A stretch of 64,000 nt of DNA from UBA5359 sp002410925 [NCBI: bacterium UBP13_UBA5359] (GTDB taxonomy: Bacteria; UBP13; UBA5359). Both the position numbers and the translations under genes were made by a program. The stretch spans positions 213,084 through 277,083 of the forward strand of contig DHPR01000033.1 in assembly GCA_002410925.1 (NCBI GenBank), written 5' to 3'. This document shows positions 43,110 to 52,298 of this stretch, one piece after another (positions within the stretch are counted from its first letter, which is position 1; every line of letters starts with the position of its first letter). The notes beneath the pieces are model-generated. The model saw nothing but the letters and a program-made list of their open reading frames with translations, was not told where the DNA came from and searched no databases.

Positions 43110-44906
43110 CTAAGATTGCGTAAGAGGAGCTACCAATCCCCAATGAGTCTGACGCTTATTTACTATTATATCCCACACACTCAGATTATCACGACCATAT
43201 TTAATTGAAACACCTAAGATATTGGCAAAACCCGGCTTGCACCCATATTCTTGTGGCAACGAAGTGATATCAAACAAAGATGGATAGATTCTCTCCGCTT
43301 TTTCGCATAGTTCACGCATCTTACCAGTATTATTTGCAGCATTATACAGTGCAGCAAGATCCAAAAGATAGCGAGGCTCCGATTGTTTGCCGGCTACCGC
43401 TGATTCATAAGATGCTATCGCTTTCTTCAAGTACCGCTCCTCTCCTCTCTGCTCATATAACCTGTAACAGGCTTTGCCCATATAGGCGTGGTATATCGGC
43501 TGATTTGTATCCCATTGAGCGGCTTTCACCAATCTCTGCATTGCAAGCTCATATTTACCCTGCTCATACAATCCTCTGCCACCGGCGTACAAAAAACGTC
43601 CCATACCTATTTTAACAGAAAAAAGGAGCAAGATAAAAACAGCCAGCAAGAAAGCAGGCGTTAACTTCCCGGTTTTAAAATAGATTATATCTCTTTGCTC
43701 CGCAGATGATATGCCGCCGATAATGAGCCAGAAAGGCAGGGCAAGCGCAGGATAGTTAAGGTAGTAGTTAAATAATTCATGCAATGTAAACCCAATCAGA
43801 GCCGTAACGGCGTAAATATGCCATAATCTCTCATTTTTATCCGCTGCAATCTTTGTCAAAGAAATTCGATAAGCGTTGAACAGGATATATAAGAATAACA
43901 GCAGACCGGGCACGCCTGTTTCCGTTAAAATATGCAAGAAAATATTATGCGCGTGCAAGGGAGCTATGAAAGATTCTCCTCTAAAATTATGGTCGGCTCT
44001 CCACAAGCGATATGCATATGGATATGTACCGTAGCCCATACCGCTCAGTGGTCTCCGGCCGGCAATACTAATGGAATTCCTCCAAGTGCTTACCCTATCG
44101 CGGTTGCTCTCTTCACGCCCCTGCATTTTTACCAAACCCGGAGCCGTAGTCAGCATCAGCAGAGCCATTATCACTAAAAGCGTTCTTTTCCACTTTTGCA
44201 TAGCCGGCATAAAGATCAATAGCAGAGTACCCCCCGCCATAAGTCCCAGCCAACCACTTCTGGATACGGTAAGAATTATGACTATGATCACAAGCATAAT
44301 CCATACAACAGCTGTAAGAGGCTTTCCCTTCATCCGCAATCGTATAATTTGAGCCGGCCACAACAGCAAAAGCGTAGCAGAATAGAGGTTACAATTGCTC
44401 ATCGTAGCATTGAGCCTATAACCAGACAGCTCTTCCACACCATATCCAATGACGCCTGCGTATACTATCAGCCCTGTTGTTATCAGAATAATCCCAATAT
44501 TGGCCAGAGCCGTTATCAGCCGTTCTGATCCATTATTAATAACATAGGTTCTTATCAACAAGTAAACAGGCAGGCAACCAATTACATATAGATTCTCTTC
44601 CACAGTCGATCCAGGCCGGATGGACCAGAGAGCAGAGATAACCTGCCACAAAAAAAAAGCGATAACGGCTATATCCATGCTGTTAAGGTTGATACCGCCT
44701 GCAGACCATTCTCTGTAAAGCAATAGCAGCGTAATTATATTTAAACAGGATAATATCAAGAAGGATGTTGTCATTGCCAGGCCGTTGATATGACCCAGCA
44801 GCAGCATTACTATGGATACCGGAATAACAATGGTAATGCTGTCATGAAAGTGTGCTCTTTGATTACGCCTGGTACCAGTGCTACCACACCATAAATAGCT
44901 CTCCAT
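43110..44906 (-). CDS. O-antigen ligase-like membrane protein with TPR tail
   Basis: 598 aa. About ten to twelve membrane segments, then a soluble C-terminal region (about 430-560) with TPR-like helices (LYEQGKYELAMQRLVKAAQWD, PIYHAYMGKACYRLYEQRGEE). The Wzy_C ligase signature is visible around WRNSISIAGRRPLSGMGYGTYPY and the loop ending in HAHNIFLHILTETGVPGLLLF. Members ligate oligosaccharides to lipid A or to pilins. Its position just upstream of the Tad regulators and flp suggests a pilin or surface-polymer role. It starts within the stop of the HTH gene (TAATG). Confidence 0.85.
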   Translation of the reverse strand: MESYLWCGSTGTRRNQRAHFHDSITIVIPVSIVMLLLGHINGLAMTTSFLILSCLNIITLLLLYREWSAGGINLNSMDIAVIAFFLWQVISALWSIRPGSTVEENLYVIGCLPVYLLIRTYVINNGSERLITALANIGIILITTGLIVYAGVIGYGVEELSGYRLNATMSNCNLYSATLLLLWPAQIIRLRMKGKPLTAVVWIMLVIIVIILTVSRSGWLGLMAGGTLLLIFMPAMQKWKRTLLVIMALLMLTTAPGLVKMQGREESNRDRVSTWRNSISIAGRRPLSGMGYGTYPYAYRLWRADHNFRGESFIAPLHAHNIFLHILTETGVPGLLLFLYILFNAYRISLTKIAADKNERLWHIYAVTALIGFTLHELFNYYLNYPALALPFWLIIGGISSAEQRDIIYFKTGKLTPAFLLAVFILLLFSVKIGMGRFLYAGGRGLYEQGKYELAMQRLVKAAQWDTNQPIYHAYMGKACYRLYEQRGEERYLKKAIASYESAVAGKQSEPRYLLDLAALYNAANNTGKMRELCEKAERIYPSLFDITSLPQEYGCKPGFANILGVSIKYGRDNLSVWDIIVNKRQTHWGLVAPLTQS

Positions 44907-45271
44907 TATTCATTTTTACCGTATTTTTCAATGAAATCCAAGACTGCCGATAGCTTGAAGCGCCTCTGATTTCCTGCTGTCCTGATACTGGGAAGAATGC
45001 CTCTATTGGTGTACCGACGCACTGTCATTTTACAAACATTCAATATCTTGGCCGTCTCCCCTAGCGTCAGCTCCGGATCTAAAAGGCGCTTGAGCAAGTC
45101 TTCGCGGGTTTCCATTTCAGAAGCAGAGTGACGCACAGCCTTCTCATGTTTTAACTTGACTTTTGCATATCCTTTATATTCAGGACTTCTGGCATCGCTA
45201 CATTTATCATCATTACTCCTTACAGGCTTTTTAGCTTTACGACTATCCTGCACGTCATTGCCCCCTGCCAT
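44906..45271 (-). CDS. HTH (MerR/excisionase-like) DNA-binding protein
   Basis: 121 aa. The C-terminal 55 residues form an excisionase-type winged helix: LTLGETAKILNVCKMTVRRYTNRGILPSIRTAGNQRRF. The N-terminal half is basic, charged and disordered-looking, so the true start may be the internal ATG at METREDLLKRLL. First gene upstream of the ligase; candidate regulator of the glycan/pilus region. Confidence 0.8.
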   Translation of the reverse strand: MAGGNDVQDSRKAKKPVRSNDDKCSDARSPEYKGYAKVKLKHEKAVRHSASEMETREDLLKRLLDPELTLGETAKILNVCKMTVRRYTNRGILPSIRTAGNQRRFKLSAVLDFIEKYGKNE

Positions 45272-45422
45272 CGCATGGCTGCTATATACACAACCATTGA
45301 ATTGTAAAACAAATTACCACTATTTTATGTATATTTATTCCATACCACATACTCCATATCCTTCCTCATCAAGGTTTATAATGATTAATCTATGCAGGTT
45401 ATCGCAGGTTATCAAAATATAC

Positions 45423-45434
45423 TCAGGTTTTAAG
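45423..45434. repeat. 12-bp direct repeat, left copy
   Basis: TCAGGTTTTAAG, repeated at 45519-45530. The pair brackets an 84-bp insert that contains the 60-bp dispersed repeat. Confidence 0.7.
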
Positions 45435-45457
45435 GGTCATTTATAAGACTAAATGCA

Positions 45458-45517
45458 CTACCCCGTTTGTAAGACCGAACGCAACCCCGGGGTGTGCATT
45501 TACTTTTTCAAATCAGT
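45458..45517. repeat. 60-bp dispersed repeat, copy 2, with fold-back arms
   Basis: Identical to 16178-16237. Here the outer arm AAATGCAC (45451-45458) pairs with GTGCATTT and the inner ACCCCG with CGGGGT, giving a near-complete hairpin of about 50 bases. It is enclosed by 12-bp direct repeats, as an inserted miniature element would be. The rest of 45272-45457 is A/T-rich with a doubled GCAGGTTATC and no gene. Confidence 0.9.
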
Positions 45518-45518
45518 T

Positions 45519-45530
45519 TCAGGTTTTAAG
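45519..45530. repeat. 12-bp direct repeat, right copy
   Basis: TCAGGTTTTAAG, matching 45423-45434. Confidence 0.7.
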
Positions 45531-45544
45531 TTCAATGTGGCGTC

Positions 45545-45573
45545 TTGACAACTATCATATAGAAGGGTATATT
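45545..45573 (+). promoter_or_regulatory. Promoter of tRNA-Leu(TAA)
   Basis: Perfect TTGACA (45545-45550), 17-base spacer, TATATT (45568-45573), 14 bases upstream of the tRNA. Confidence 0.85.
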
Positions 45574-45587
45574 TTTTATTGACATTC

Positions 45588-45674
45588 GGGCGAGTGGTGG
45601 AATAGGTAGACACGACGGACTTAAAATCCGTTCCCCGCAAGGGGGTGGGGGTTCGATTCCCCCCTTGCCCACCA
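45588..45674 (+). tRNA. tRNA-Leu (anticodon TAA)
   Basis: Acceptor GGGCGAG/CTTGCCC, discriminator A, encoded CCA, long variable arm. The anticodon loop CTTAAAA gives TAA, reading UUA. The only plus-strand RNA gene in the window. Confidence 0.97.
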
Positions 45675-45737
45675 TGCAAACAAGCCTGTAGTTATCCAGG
45701 TTACAGCTGTAAATTCAATTATTGAATTTAAAAAACT

Positions 45738-48329
45738 TTATGAATCCAGAACCTGCCGAATCTTGCCGGTTATATCATCAGGCATAAAGGGCTTCTGGAG
45801 AAACGGCGTATTGCTGTCCAGCCCTTCTAACTCCAGCAGCCCGCTAGCTGTATAGCCTGACATGAAGATAACCTTAAGCTTAGGATTTGTTTTAGATAAG
45901 CGGTCATAGAGCTCTTTGCCGTTAACACCCGGCAAAATGATATCGGTTAGCAAAAGATCTATCTTTCCAGCCATCTCCGCATAAATGCCCAGCGCTTCGT
46001 CCGGCCTGGCAGCGCTTATTACATTATAGCCCTGCTCCATAAGCACTCTTTCAATTAAATTTCTGACCGAAATATCATCCTCAACCAGAAAAATTGTTTC
46101 AGTAGCTACAGATGCTGTATGTTCCTGTAAAAGAAAGGAGTCTTCCTTACCGCCGTCTTTTGCCGCATACCAAGCCTTCGGAGTCGGCAAATAAATTTTG
46201 AATGTCGCGCCGTATCCAGGCTCACTTTCTACTTCAATACGGCCGTTATGCTGATTTATAATGCCATAAACGGATGATAATCCAAGTCCGGTGCCCTTAC
46301 CAACCTCCTTGGTAGTAAAGAAAGGCTCAAAAATATGCTTCAATGTTTCCTCATCAATGCCGCAGCCGGTATCCGTTACAGAGATAATCACATAATCTCC
46401 CTGATCAACTCCTACTTTGCCAGGCGGACATTCGAAACCGAGCATGGCGCTTTCAATGGCAATGGTAAGAGTTCCTCCGCCAGGCATAGCATCCCTGGAA
46501 TTAACAGCTAAATTTACAATTACCTGCTCAATTTGCCCAGGATCAGCCTTTACTTTTATCTTCTTCGACGCAGGCTTAAACTCCAGCTCAATATCTTCGC
46601 CAATCAGGCGTTTCAGAAGTTTAACGGTATTGGAAACCAATTCATTAACATCCATTATAACCGGCTCCAATGCCTGCCGGCGGCTGAACGCCAATAGCTG
46701 CCTGGTCAATTCTGCCGCTCTGTCGGATAATTCACGTATCTGCGTCAGATCCTTGCGCATAGGGCTGCCGGCAGGTAGTTTCCGCAGCAGAAGCTGAGTA
46801 TATCCTGTTACTCCCGTCAGAAGATTATTAAAGTCATGTGCTACTCCGCCTGCCAGCCTGCCAACGGATTCTAATTTCACTGCCTGCCGGATCTGCTCTT
46901 CAAGGTTGAACTGTTGAGTTATATCATCAATGACCAGCAGGACCTCAGCCGGCTCTCCGGCAGAGCTTATGCTGCGTATGCGTATATTTAAATATTTCAT
47001 CGTATGGCTCTCTGAGGTATGCCTCAAATTCAATACTTCCAATTGCCCGCCTGTAACTGCAATATCTTTGAGTTTTACTAGAAGGTCATTCTCCTCCAGG
47101 AAAGAGGGTGCCATAACCTCGGTAATATTTTTACCCGTTATATCCGATATGCTGAAACCGTGTTCCTCAAGATATTTATAATTTGTCATCAATATATTCA
47201 AATTGCCGTCAAGCAGTAGAATTGAGGAGGGTATCGTGGTCAGGGTATCTTGATAAAGCTGCAAAGCGGATTGCAGACGCTGCTCAGCCGTTGCTCTTTC
47301 GGTGATATCATAGCAGGAACCTATATAGCCGGCAAACTTACCATCCGGATCATAAAAAGGTCTGCCTATATTGACAACCCACCTGTATTCACCATCCTGT
47401 CTCCTGAAACGGCACTCGGTCTGGAAAGCCAGGCGATCTTTAAAAGCCGCGTGGTAAGCCGCTTCACATGCCTCACGATCCTCAGGATGAACTATCTGTT
47501 TCCAGCCATCCTCAATCTCCTCCTCCATGGATCGCCCTGTAAACCGACGCCAGGTCTTATTAAAATAATTAAACTCTCCGTCCAATCCTGAGCGCCATAT
47601 AAGGGTGGGAAATTCCTCCAAAATGGTAAGATAGTAATCATGCATCCGAACAAGCCCGTCTTCTGCCCGCTTACGTTCACTAATATCCGTCACAAAGCCC
47701 TCTACGCCTTCCACCACTCCCGGTTGCGCATATAAAACGAGCCCCTTCTCCCAAACCCATCGGTATTCACCTGTTGCAGTCTTTATTCGGTATGTTATTT
47801 GAAAAGAGCATCTCATAAGAAGAGCATGGCTGATCTGCTTTATGACCTCTTCCCGATCATCCGGATGTATGAGAGTTCCATACGCTACATGCCGATTGTT
47901 GATTAGATCAACAGGATGGTAACCCGTAAGCGCCAAGCAGCCGTCACTGATAAAAAGCATTGTTCTTTCATCATCGTTTCGACAACGGTATGCCATCCCA
48001 GGAAGATTACTCATCAATGTTGACATTTTTCGCTGATTATCGTTTAATATACCCTCAATCCGGCGGCGCTTGGTAAGCATCAAGTGAGCATACATAGATA
48101 AGCTCAGGATGATAATATCAACAAAAAGCCACTGCCAGAACGCTTGAATATAAACGCTGGACATCTGAAATAACGATGTTTTCCCCTGAATTATGAGTAG
48201 ATCCACCGTGGCCTTTATCATGCAGAAAAGTATCAGCAAACCTATGATATGCAACATAACCAGCATGGTACTTGCTCTGTCGAGTGCAGTATACTCTCTG
48301 CCGTTATGAGCGCCGCTACTATTTAACAT
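45738..48329 (-). CDS. Hybrid sensor histidine kinase with PAS domains
   Basis: 863 aa. Two membrane segments (about 22-45 and 57-82) with little periplasmic loop, then three PAS/PAC modules (about 100-225, 230-350 and 355-470; PAC motifs [13 protein letters not shown] and [13 protein letters not shown]). HisKA has H in [17 protein letters not shown]; HATPase has [21 protein letters not shown] and [16 protein letters not shown]-terminal receiver (about 745-863) has [13 protein letters not shown]. It probably feeds a phosphorelay whose partner is not adjacent. GAGG precedes the ATG. Confidence 0.94.
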   Translation of the reverse strand: MLNSSGAHNGREYTALDRASTMLVMLHIIGLLILFCMIKATVDLLIIQGKTSLFQMSSVYIQAFWQWLFVDIIILSLSMYAHLMLTKRRRIEGILNDNQRKMSTLMSNLPGMAYRCRNDDERTMLFISDGCLALTGYHPVDLINNRHVAYGTLIHPDDREEVIKQISHALLMRCSFQITYRIKTATGEYRWVWEKGLVLYAQPGVVEGVEGFVTDISERKRAEDGLVRMHDYYLTILEEFPTLIWRSGLDGEFNYFNKTWRRFTGRSMEEEIEDGWKQIVHPEDREACEAAYHAAFKDRLAFQTECRFRRQDGEYRWVVNIGRPFYDPDGKFAGYIGSCYDITERATAEQRLQSALQLYQDTLTTIPSSILLLDGNLNILMTNYKYLEEHGFSISDITGKNITEVMAPSFLEENDLLVKLKDIAVTGGQLEVLNLRHTSESHTMKYLNIRIRSISSAGEPAEVLLVIDDITQQFNLEEQIRQAVKLESVGRLAGGVAHDFNNLLTGVTGYTQLLLRKLPAGSPMRKDLTQIRELSDRAAELTRQLLAFSRRQALEPVIMDVNELVSNTVKLLKRLIGEDIELEFKPASKKIKVKADPGQIEQVIVNLAVNSRDAMPGGGTLTIAIESAMLGFECPPGKVGVDQGDYVIISVTDTGCGIDEETLKHIFEPFFTTKEVGKGTGLGLSSVYGIINQHNGRIEVESEPGYGATFKIYLPTPKAWYAAKDGGKEDSFLLQEHTASVATETIFLVEDDISVRNLIERVLMEQGYNVISAARPDEALGIYAEMAGKIDLLLTDIILPGVNGKELYDRLSKTNPKLKVIFMSGYTASGLLELEGLDSNTPFLQKPFMPDDITGKIRQVLDS

Positions 48330-48430
48330 GCTAATACCTCTTCAACCGGTTGGCTTTTATTATAGCTGCTTATCTTCGATATATTCTCCAAAGAGGACTT
48401 ATTAACCTTTGTTTTTCTTCTTTTTGCTAT

Positions 48431-48458
48431 AAAAAAAGGCATCAGTTTGATGCCTTTT
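48431..48458 (-). terminator. Terminator of the tRNA-Gly/tRNA-Cys transcript
   Basis: GGCATCA / TGATGCC with a 3-base loop followed by seven T on the minus strand. Confidence 0.92.
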
Positions 48459-48464
48459 AAGCTC

Positions 48465-48538
<74 letters not shown>

Positions 48539-48544
48539 GAAAAA

Positions 48545-48620
48545 TGGAGCGGAAAACGGGGCTCGAACCCGCGACCCTCAGCTTGGGAAGCTGATGCTCT
48601 ACCAACTGAGCTATTTCCGC
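48545..48620 (-). tRNA. tRNA-Gly (anticodon CCC)
   Basis: Acceptor GCGGAAA/TTTCCGC, discriminator T, encoded CCA. The anticodon loop TTCCCAA gives CCC, reading GGG. Confidence 0.96.
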
Positions 48621-48653
48621 ACTACCATGATGTTCAATGTGTTGATTTACTAG

Positions 48654-48682
48654 ATTTTATCATCACATAATATAAAAATCAA
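48654..48682 (-). promoter_or_regulatory. Promoter of tRNA-Gly/tRNA-Cys
   Basis: TTGATT (48682-48677), 17-base spacer, TAAAAT (48659-48654) on the minus strand. Confidence 0.65.
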
Positions 48683-48735
48683 GGCTCTGTCCGCTATAAA
48701 CGGGCATGGAGATTCATCTTAATCCATGGCCTACT

Positions 48736-49599
48736 TCAAGCGTTAAGGCTGAAGGCACCATATATGCTTTGCAATTTTTTCAGGTTATCACAATCATCAG
48801 CAAGAGCGCTTCCCGGTGTTTCTATGATGAGCGGAAGATCGCCCGGCAGCTTATTTATCCTGAACATGCTGGCAAACCCATCCTCTCCTATATATCCCTC
48901 ACCTATATTTTCATGGCGGTCTTTCCTGGATCCCAACTCCTTCTTGCTGTCATTGGCATGCATCAGACGCAAATTTCCCATACCCGCTGCCTTATCAAAG
49001 GCGGTGAAAGTATTTAAAGCATCGTCGTCCGTTTTTATGGAGTACCCGGCACCCCACATATGGCACGTATCCAAACAGACACCTAATCTTTTCTTCATTC
49101 GGCTGGCTTCCATTATAAATCCTAGCTCAGCAAAGTCAGCGCCAGCCGTATTACCGGAGCCGGCGGAATTTTCCAATAGCAGAAAAGGTGATCCTTCTCC
49201 CGCCATATCCAGAGCCATATCAATAGCCGCAGCAATAATAAGAGCTCTTTCCTCCATAGCAAGGGCACATGATCCCAGATGCGTTACCACACCCGCAGCG
49301 CCTATTTGAGAAGCACGCTGCATTTCTCCGGCCAGCGCCTTGATCGATTTCTGCCATAATGCTTCATTCTCGCTGGCAAGATTCAGCAGATAGATTGTAT
49401 GGGTAAAAACAGGCCCAAAATCAGCCTCGGCCATCTTCCTCTTGAATAGTTCAGCATCCGCCGCGGGGATGACAGAGCCTTTCCATCCCATGGGATTGGT
49501 GCTAAATATCTGCATCGTCCGGCACCCCATACCGATAGCCCTCTCAAGCGTGGCGCAAAGTCCTCCACGCATCTGCATATGAACACCGAATCGCATCAT
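48736..49599 (-). CDS. nfo: Endonuclease IV (deoxyribonuclease IV)
   Basis: AP endonuclease of base-excision repair with a trinuclear zinc site, about 287 aa. The TIM-barrel motifs are visible: MQIFSTNPMGWKG, VVTHLGSCA, LLLENSAGSGNTAG, GVCLDTCHMWGAGY, HANDSKKELGSRKDRHENIGEGYIG and LIIETPG. The first ATG overlaps the upstream stop (ATGA); a second ATG directly follows and has better spacing from AGGAG. Confidence 0.95.
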   Translation of the reverse strand: MMRFGVHMQMRGGLCATLERAIGMGCRTMQIFSTNPMGWKGSVIPAADAELFKRKMAEADFGPVFTHTIYLLNLASENEALWQKSIKALAGEMQRASQIGAAGVVTHLGSCALAMEERALIIAAAIDMALDMAGEGSPFLLLENSAGSGNTAGADFAELGFIMEASRMKKRLGVCLDTCHMWGAGYSIKTDDDALNTFTAFDKAAGMGNLRLMHANDSKKELGSRKDRHENIGEGYIGEDGFASMFRINKLPGDLPLIIETPGSALADDCDNLKKLQSIYGAFSLNA

Positions 49600-50063
49600 T
49601 TCTCCTGTAACTCCTGATAGATATGATCATCCAATAGCCTGGCGCTGCTGACCACCCAATTATGGCCTTTCCTGGAAAAATTCACCTGCACTCTGCCATT
49701 ATACGCTAAGCCCTCACCCGGCATTATAAGATTGCATTTTAAAACAGCCGTCGCACTCTGTGCGCTCTTGCGCTTCATATTCATTATATCTACATCAACG
49801 GTTGGAGTTCCCTGCTGCCTGAAATACAATATCAAACGCAATTTAATATCTTCATATTTATTACCGTAAGCATCATCGTAGTTACGATCTACTCTGGATA
49901 TTATTGCTCTTAAGTCCCTATCGATAACCCCCCTGGAAATCGCAGCTACTGTATCCTCCACGCCATGATTCCAGGGTTGTGCCGGCCGAAGAAAGATAAA
50001 ATAGAGCATCAAAAATCCAGCGATGATGACAACGGGTATCAGGTATATGATCTTCAGCTTCAT
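49596..50063 (-). CDS. Membrane-anchored protein with NTF2-like domain
   Basis: The start used gives 155 aa: MKLKIIYLIPVVIIAGFLMLYFIFLRP is a single membrane anchor, and the remainder (about 33-150) resembles an NTF2-like alpha+beta domain (DTVAAISRGVIDRDLRAIIS; NGRVQVNFSRKGHNWVVSSARL). The frame is open for another 198 bases upstream, but that part has poor protein character and overlaps another candidate gene. AGAGG lies 12 bases before the ATG. Family not identified. Confidence 0.7.
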   Translation of the reverse strand: MKLKIIYLIPVVIIAGFLMLYFIFLRPAQPWNHGVEDTVAAISRGVIDRDLRAIISRVDRNYDDAYGNKYEDIKLRLILYFRQQGTPTVDVDIMNMKRKSAQSATAVLKCNLIMPGEGLAYNGRVQVNFSRKGHNWVVSSARLLDDHIYQELQEK

Positions 50064-50125
50064 CCGGTAGATATCCTCTCTACGCAACATATCTATTTTA
50101 CATGCCATCAAATCAATTTCAACAG

Positions 50126-50368
50126 TTATGAATGAATCACCGGAACGACAAAAGCATCCTGTATGAGATTCATCATTTTTGCCAAAGGAGGCATGCAAAT
50201 GCAGTAAAGGAGATCCATCGTTCCAATCCCCAGCACCCCCCCTGGGCTCTTCCATGTGCACCCAACAGAGTATTGGAAGAAGCGATTTAGCCTGGGCCCG
50301 GCAACGATAGTAGCGTTATTCACAGCATCCAGGATATAGGCCATTCCGCTTTCGATCTCCTCCTTCAT
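50126..50368 (-). CDS. Hypothetical 80-aa hydrophobic protein
   Basis: Not recognised. The sequence has clear protein character (AYILDAVNNATIVAGPRLNRF, then SPGGVLGIGTMDLLYCICMPP) with one moderately hydrophobic segment. The first ATG follows directly on a terminator-like hairpin; an ATG eight codons later has AAGGAGGAG 12 bases upstream and may be the true start. It would precede the NTF2-like membrane protein in the same direction. Confidence 0.45.
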   Translation of the reverse strand: MKEEIESGMAYILDAVNNATIVAGPRLNRFFQYSVGCTWKSPGGVLGIGTMDLLYCICMPPLAKMMNLIQDAFVVPVIHS

Positions 50369-50369
50369 A

Positions 50370-50395
50370 AAAAGATCTTCTATAGAAGATCTTTT
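50370..50395. terminator. Bidirectional terminator-like 26-bp palindrome
   Basis: AAAAGATCTTCTA / TAGAAGATCTTTT, perfect. T-runs follow on both strands. On the minus strand it would end transcripts of the ccdA operon before the 80-aa gene. Confidence 0.6.
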
Positions 50396-50446
50396 CTTCT
50401 TCCGTAGATTGTGTTCTAGCTACTTTAACCTGCAAAAGTGAGAAAG

Positions 50447-50569
50447 ATGACTCAATATCAAGTTACCTTAAATAATGAGAATGTGCAAGACCTGCTTATC
50501 GACACGACACGGCCCGGTCAGCTTCCTTCCTGCCCTATCCGCCATTTCGCCGACGTTCGATGCTCCTGA
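50447..50569 (+). pseudogene. IS256-like transposase N-terminal remnant (40 aa)
   Basis: Plus-strand frame starting MTQYQVTLNNENVQDLL, which matches the start of IS256-family (mutator-type) transposases. After about 17 residues similarity is lost, and a stop follows at 40. No catalytic DDE part is present. It lies just downstream of ccdA. Confidence 0.5.
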
Positions 50570-50646
50570 ACAGGGAAAAGCCAGTTTAGGTGTACTCCAC
50601 AGGAAGAAGAATTTTTACCATCGGCCTTCCAATGCATATTTCTTAA

Positions 50647-51345
50647 CTATCTGGCAGTATAAATCAGGTACATACCGCCCAGAATCACCAGCACACCGCA
50701 AATGCTCTTAATTATGGCTACTCCATGAGATTTCTCATTCCAATTAAGATATCGCTGGACGAATTCCGTCGAAGTTCCGGCAAAGACTATCACGGCACAA
50801 TGGCCTGCACCGTAGACTACCAAGAGAAGAATGCCGTATATAAGATTATTGACTGCAGCCTTCAAGCTTACGGCCAGTATCGGTGCCATATAGGCAAAGG
50901 TACATGGTCCTAACGCTACGCCGAAGATCAGCCCCAGGATAAACGCGGCAAAGAATCCGCGTCGTTTAACGCCGGCGTTCCCCTGCCCTGAAAAGGATAT
51001 GGGAACAATCCCCAGCAGATGCAGGCCCACCAAGAAGAATATCAGGGCAACAAAGTAGTTGCCATATCTGCCGATATCGCCCATCATCCGTCCCATAGCA
51101 GCAGTCAGCACGCCTATAAAGGCAATAGTCAGCAGAATTCCAAAAGCAAACAGAGCAGATATCCAGAAAGCCTTGCGCCTGGTAAGGTCGTTCTGCTCGC
51201 TGACGAAACCTACTATCAAAGGGATACTCGACAAGTGGCACGGGCTGAGGATTACGCTCAGTATCCCCCAAATGAAGGAAGCCGTTAGAGCGATAAGCGC
51301 AGAGCCTTCCGCTGCTCTGGTGAGAGTGATGAACAACTGCTCCAA
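50647..51345 (-). CDS. ccdA: CcdA/DsbD-type thiol-disulfide membrane transporter
   Basis: 232 aa with six membrane segments. The two redox cysteines lie in ILSPCHLSSIPLIVGFV and GVALGPCTFAYMAPIL at equivalent positions of the two half-repeats. It passes electrons from cytoplasmic thioredoxin to extracytoplasmic thioredoxin-fold proteins, which are encoded directly upstream (one-base gap). Last gene of the ArsR-controlled operon. Confidence 0.93.
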   Translation of the reverse strand: MEQLFITLTRAAEGSALIALTASFIWGILSVILSPCHLSSIPLIVGFVSEQNDLTRRKAFWISALFAFGILLTIAFIGVLTAAMGRMMGDIGRYGNYFVALIFFLVGLHLLGIVPISFSGQGNAGVKRRGFFAAFILGLIFGVALGPCTFAYMAPILAVSLKAAVNNLIYGILLLVVYGAGHCAVIVFAGTSTEFVQRYLNWNEKSHGVAIIKSICGVLVILGGMYLIYTAR

Positions 51346-51346
51346 A

Positions 51347-52297
51347 CTATTTCACCCCTATCTCAGCCAATTTTGAAATGATCTGCTCCCTTGAGAAGAA
51401 ACCGGTGTGCCGAAAGACTTCTTTGCCGTCTTTATCGAAGAATACCTGAACAGGAATAGATTCTATCCCATATCTTGCCGCCAATATCTGCTCTTTCCTA
51501 ACATGCACGAAGAGAACGTTCAGCTTTCCGGCATACTCTGTCTTCATCGACTCCAAGATCGGAGCCATCATATCGCACGGACGGCAACCATCAGCTCCGA
51601 AATCGACAAAAGAGGGCTTCCCGGACAAACGTGCCTTATCGACAGGATTATCTATAGCGAAAGTATACTGCTTTTCAAGCCAGGTCTTGCTCACTTCAAC
51701 TGGCCTTCTCTTGCCGATTGAGGCAATATGGGCATCAATAGTATCCTGGCGCTTAAGCCTCAAAAGATACTGCTTCAAGTCGCTCTTGACCTGCTCAAGC
51801 GTCGTTCCACCCATCATATCGGCGTTCTTATCGTAAAAATTTTTGAGTTCCTTATCATCTATGTCAACGCCAGCGGTAAGGAAATCGAAATAGGGCTTGA
51901 GAAGCTCTGATGTATCGGCAGGAAGCTTTTGTTTCTTATCCTTAGCCCAGGCCGTAGCTTCAGCCGCCAACAATTCGCGAGCAGCCCTGTTTTCAAGTAT
52001 CAGAAAGATATTCTTTGCCAGCTGGGAACGAAGCTCTTCCGGCGCCTTGGCAACCTCGGCCTGCAGGTCTTTATCGATTATCTTAATGCTGCCTGCCCGC
52101 AGCAACATACCGGTGGGAAGTACGCTTAGCCTGGCTCCGGCCAGCATACCGTTGGTCAGTATAGGGTAAACATCTTTGACTAATTGCTGTGTCTCGTTGA
52201 TTTGTTCAGCTGCATTAACGCCGGCCGTGCCCGTCAACATAAACGTAGTTAAAATGAGCAAGCCTGCAAATGGATTCAGATACTTTGCGCCCGCCAT
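51347..52297 (-). CDS. Secreted SurA-like/thioredoxin fusion
   Basis: 316 aa. Signal peptide (about 1-29). Residues about 35-215 are helical and resemble a SurA/PpiC N-terminal chaperone region (VDIDDKELKNFYDKNADMMGG, LEQVKSDLKQYLLRLKRQDTIDAHI). Residues about 225-316 are a thioredoxin domain with active site GADGCRPCDMMAP and cis-proline segment SIPVQVFF. Likely reduced by the adjacent CcdA. No peptidyl-prolyl isomerase domain is visible. Confidence 0.85.
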   Translation of the reverse strand: MAGAKYLNPFAGLLILTTFMLTGTAGVNAAEQINETQQLVKDVYPILTNGMLAGARLSVLPTGMLLRAGSIKIIDKDLQAEVAKAPEELRSQLAKNIFLILENRAARELLAAEATAWAKDKKQKLPADTSELLKPYFDFLTAGVDIDDKELKNFYDKNADMMGGTTLEQVKSDLKQYLLRLKRQDTIDAHIASIGKRRPVEVSKTWLEKQYTFAIDNPVDKARLSGKPSFVDFGADGCRPCDMMAPILESMKTEYAGKLNVLFVHVRKEQILAARYGIESIPVQVFFDKDGKEVFRHTGFFSREQIISKLAEIGVK

Positions 52298-52298
52298 A

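Noticed and set aside
50064-50261. Upstream extension of the NTF2-like membrane protein
   Set aside because: Residues are low in protein character, would place about 66 residues before the membrane anchor, and overlap another candidate gene. The internal ATG is a better start.
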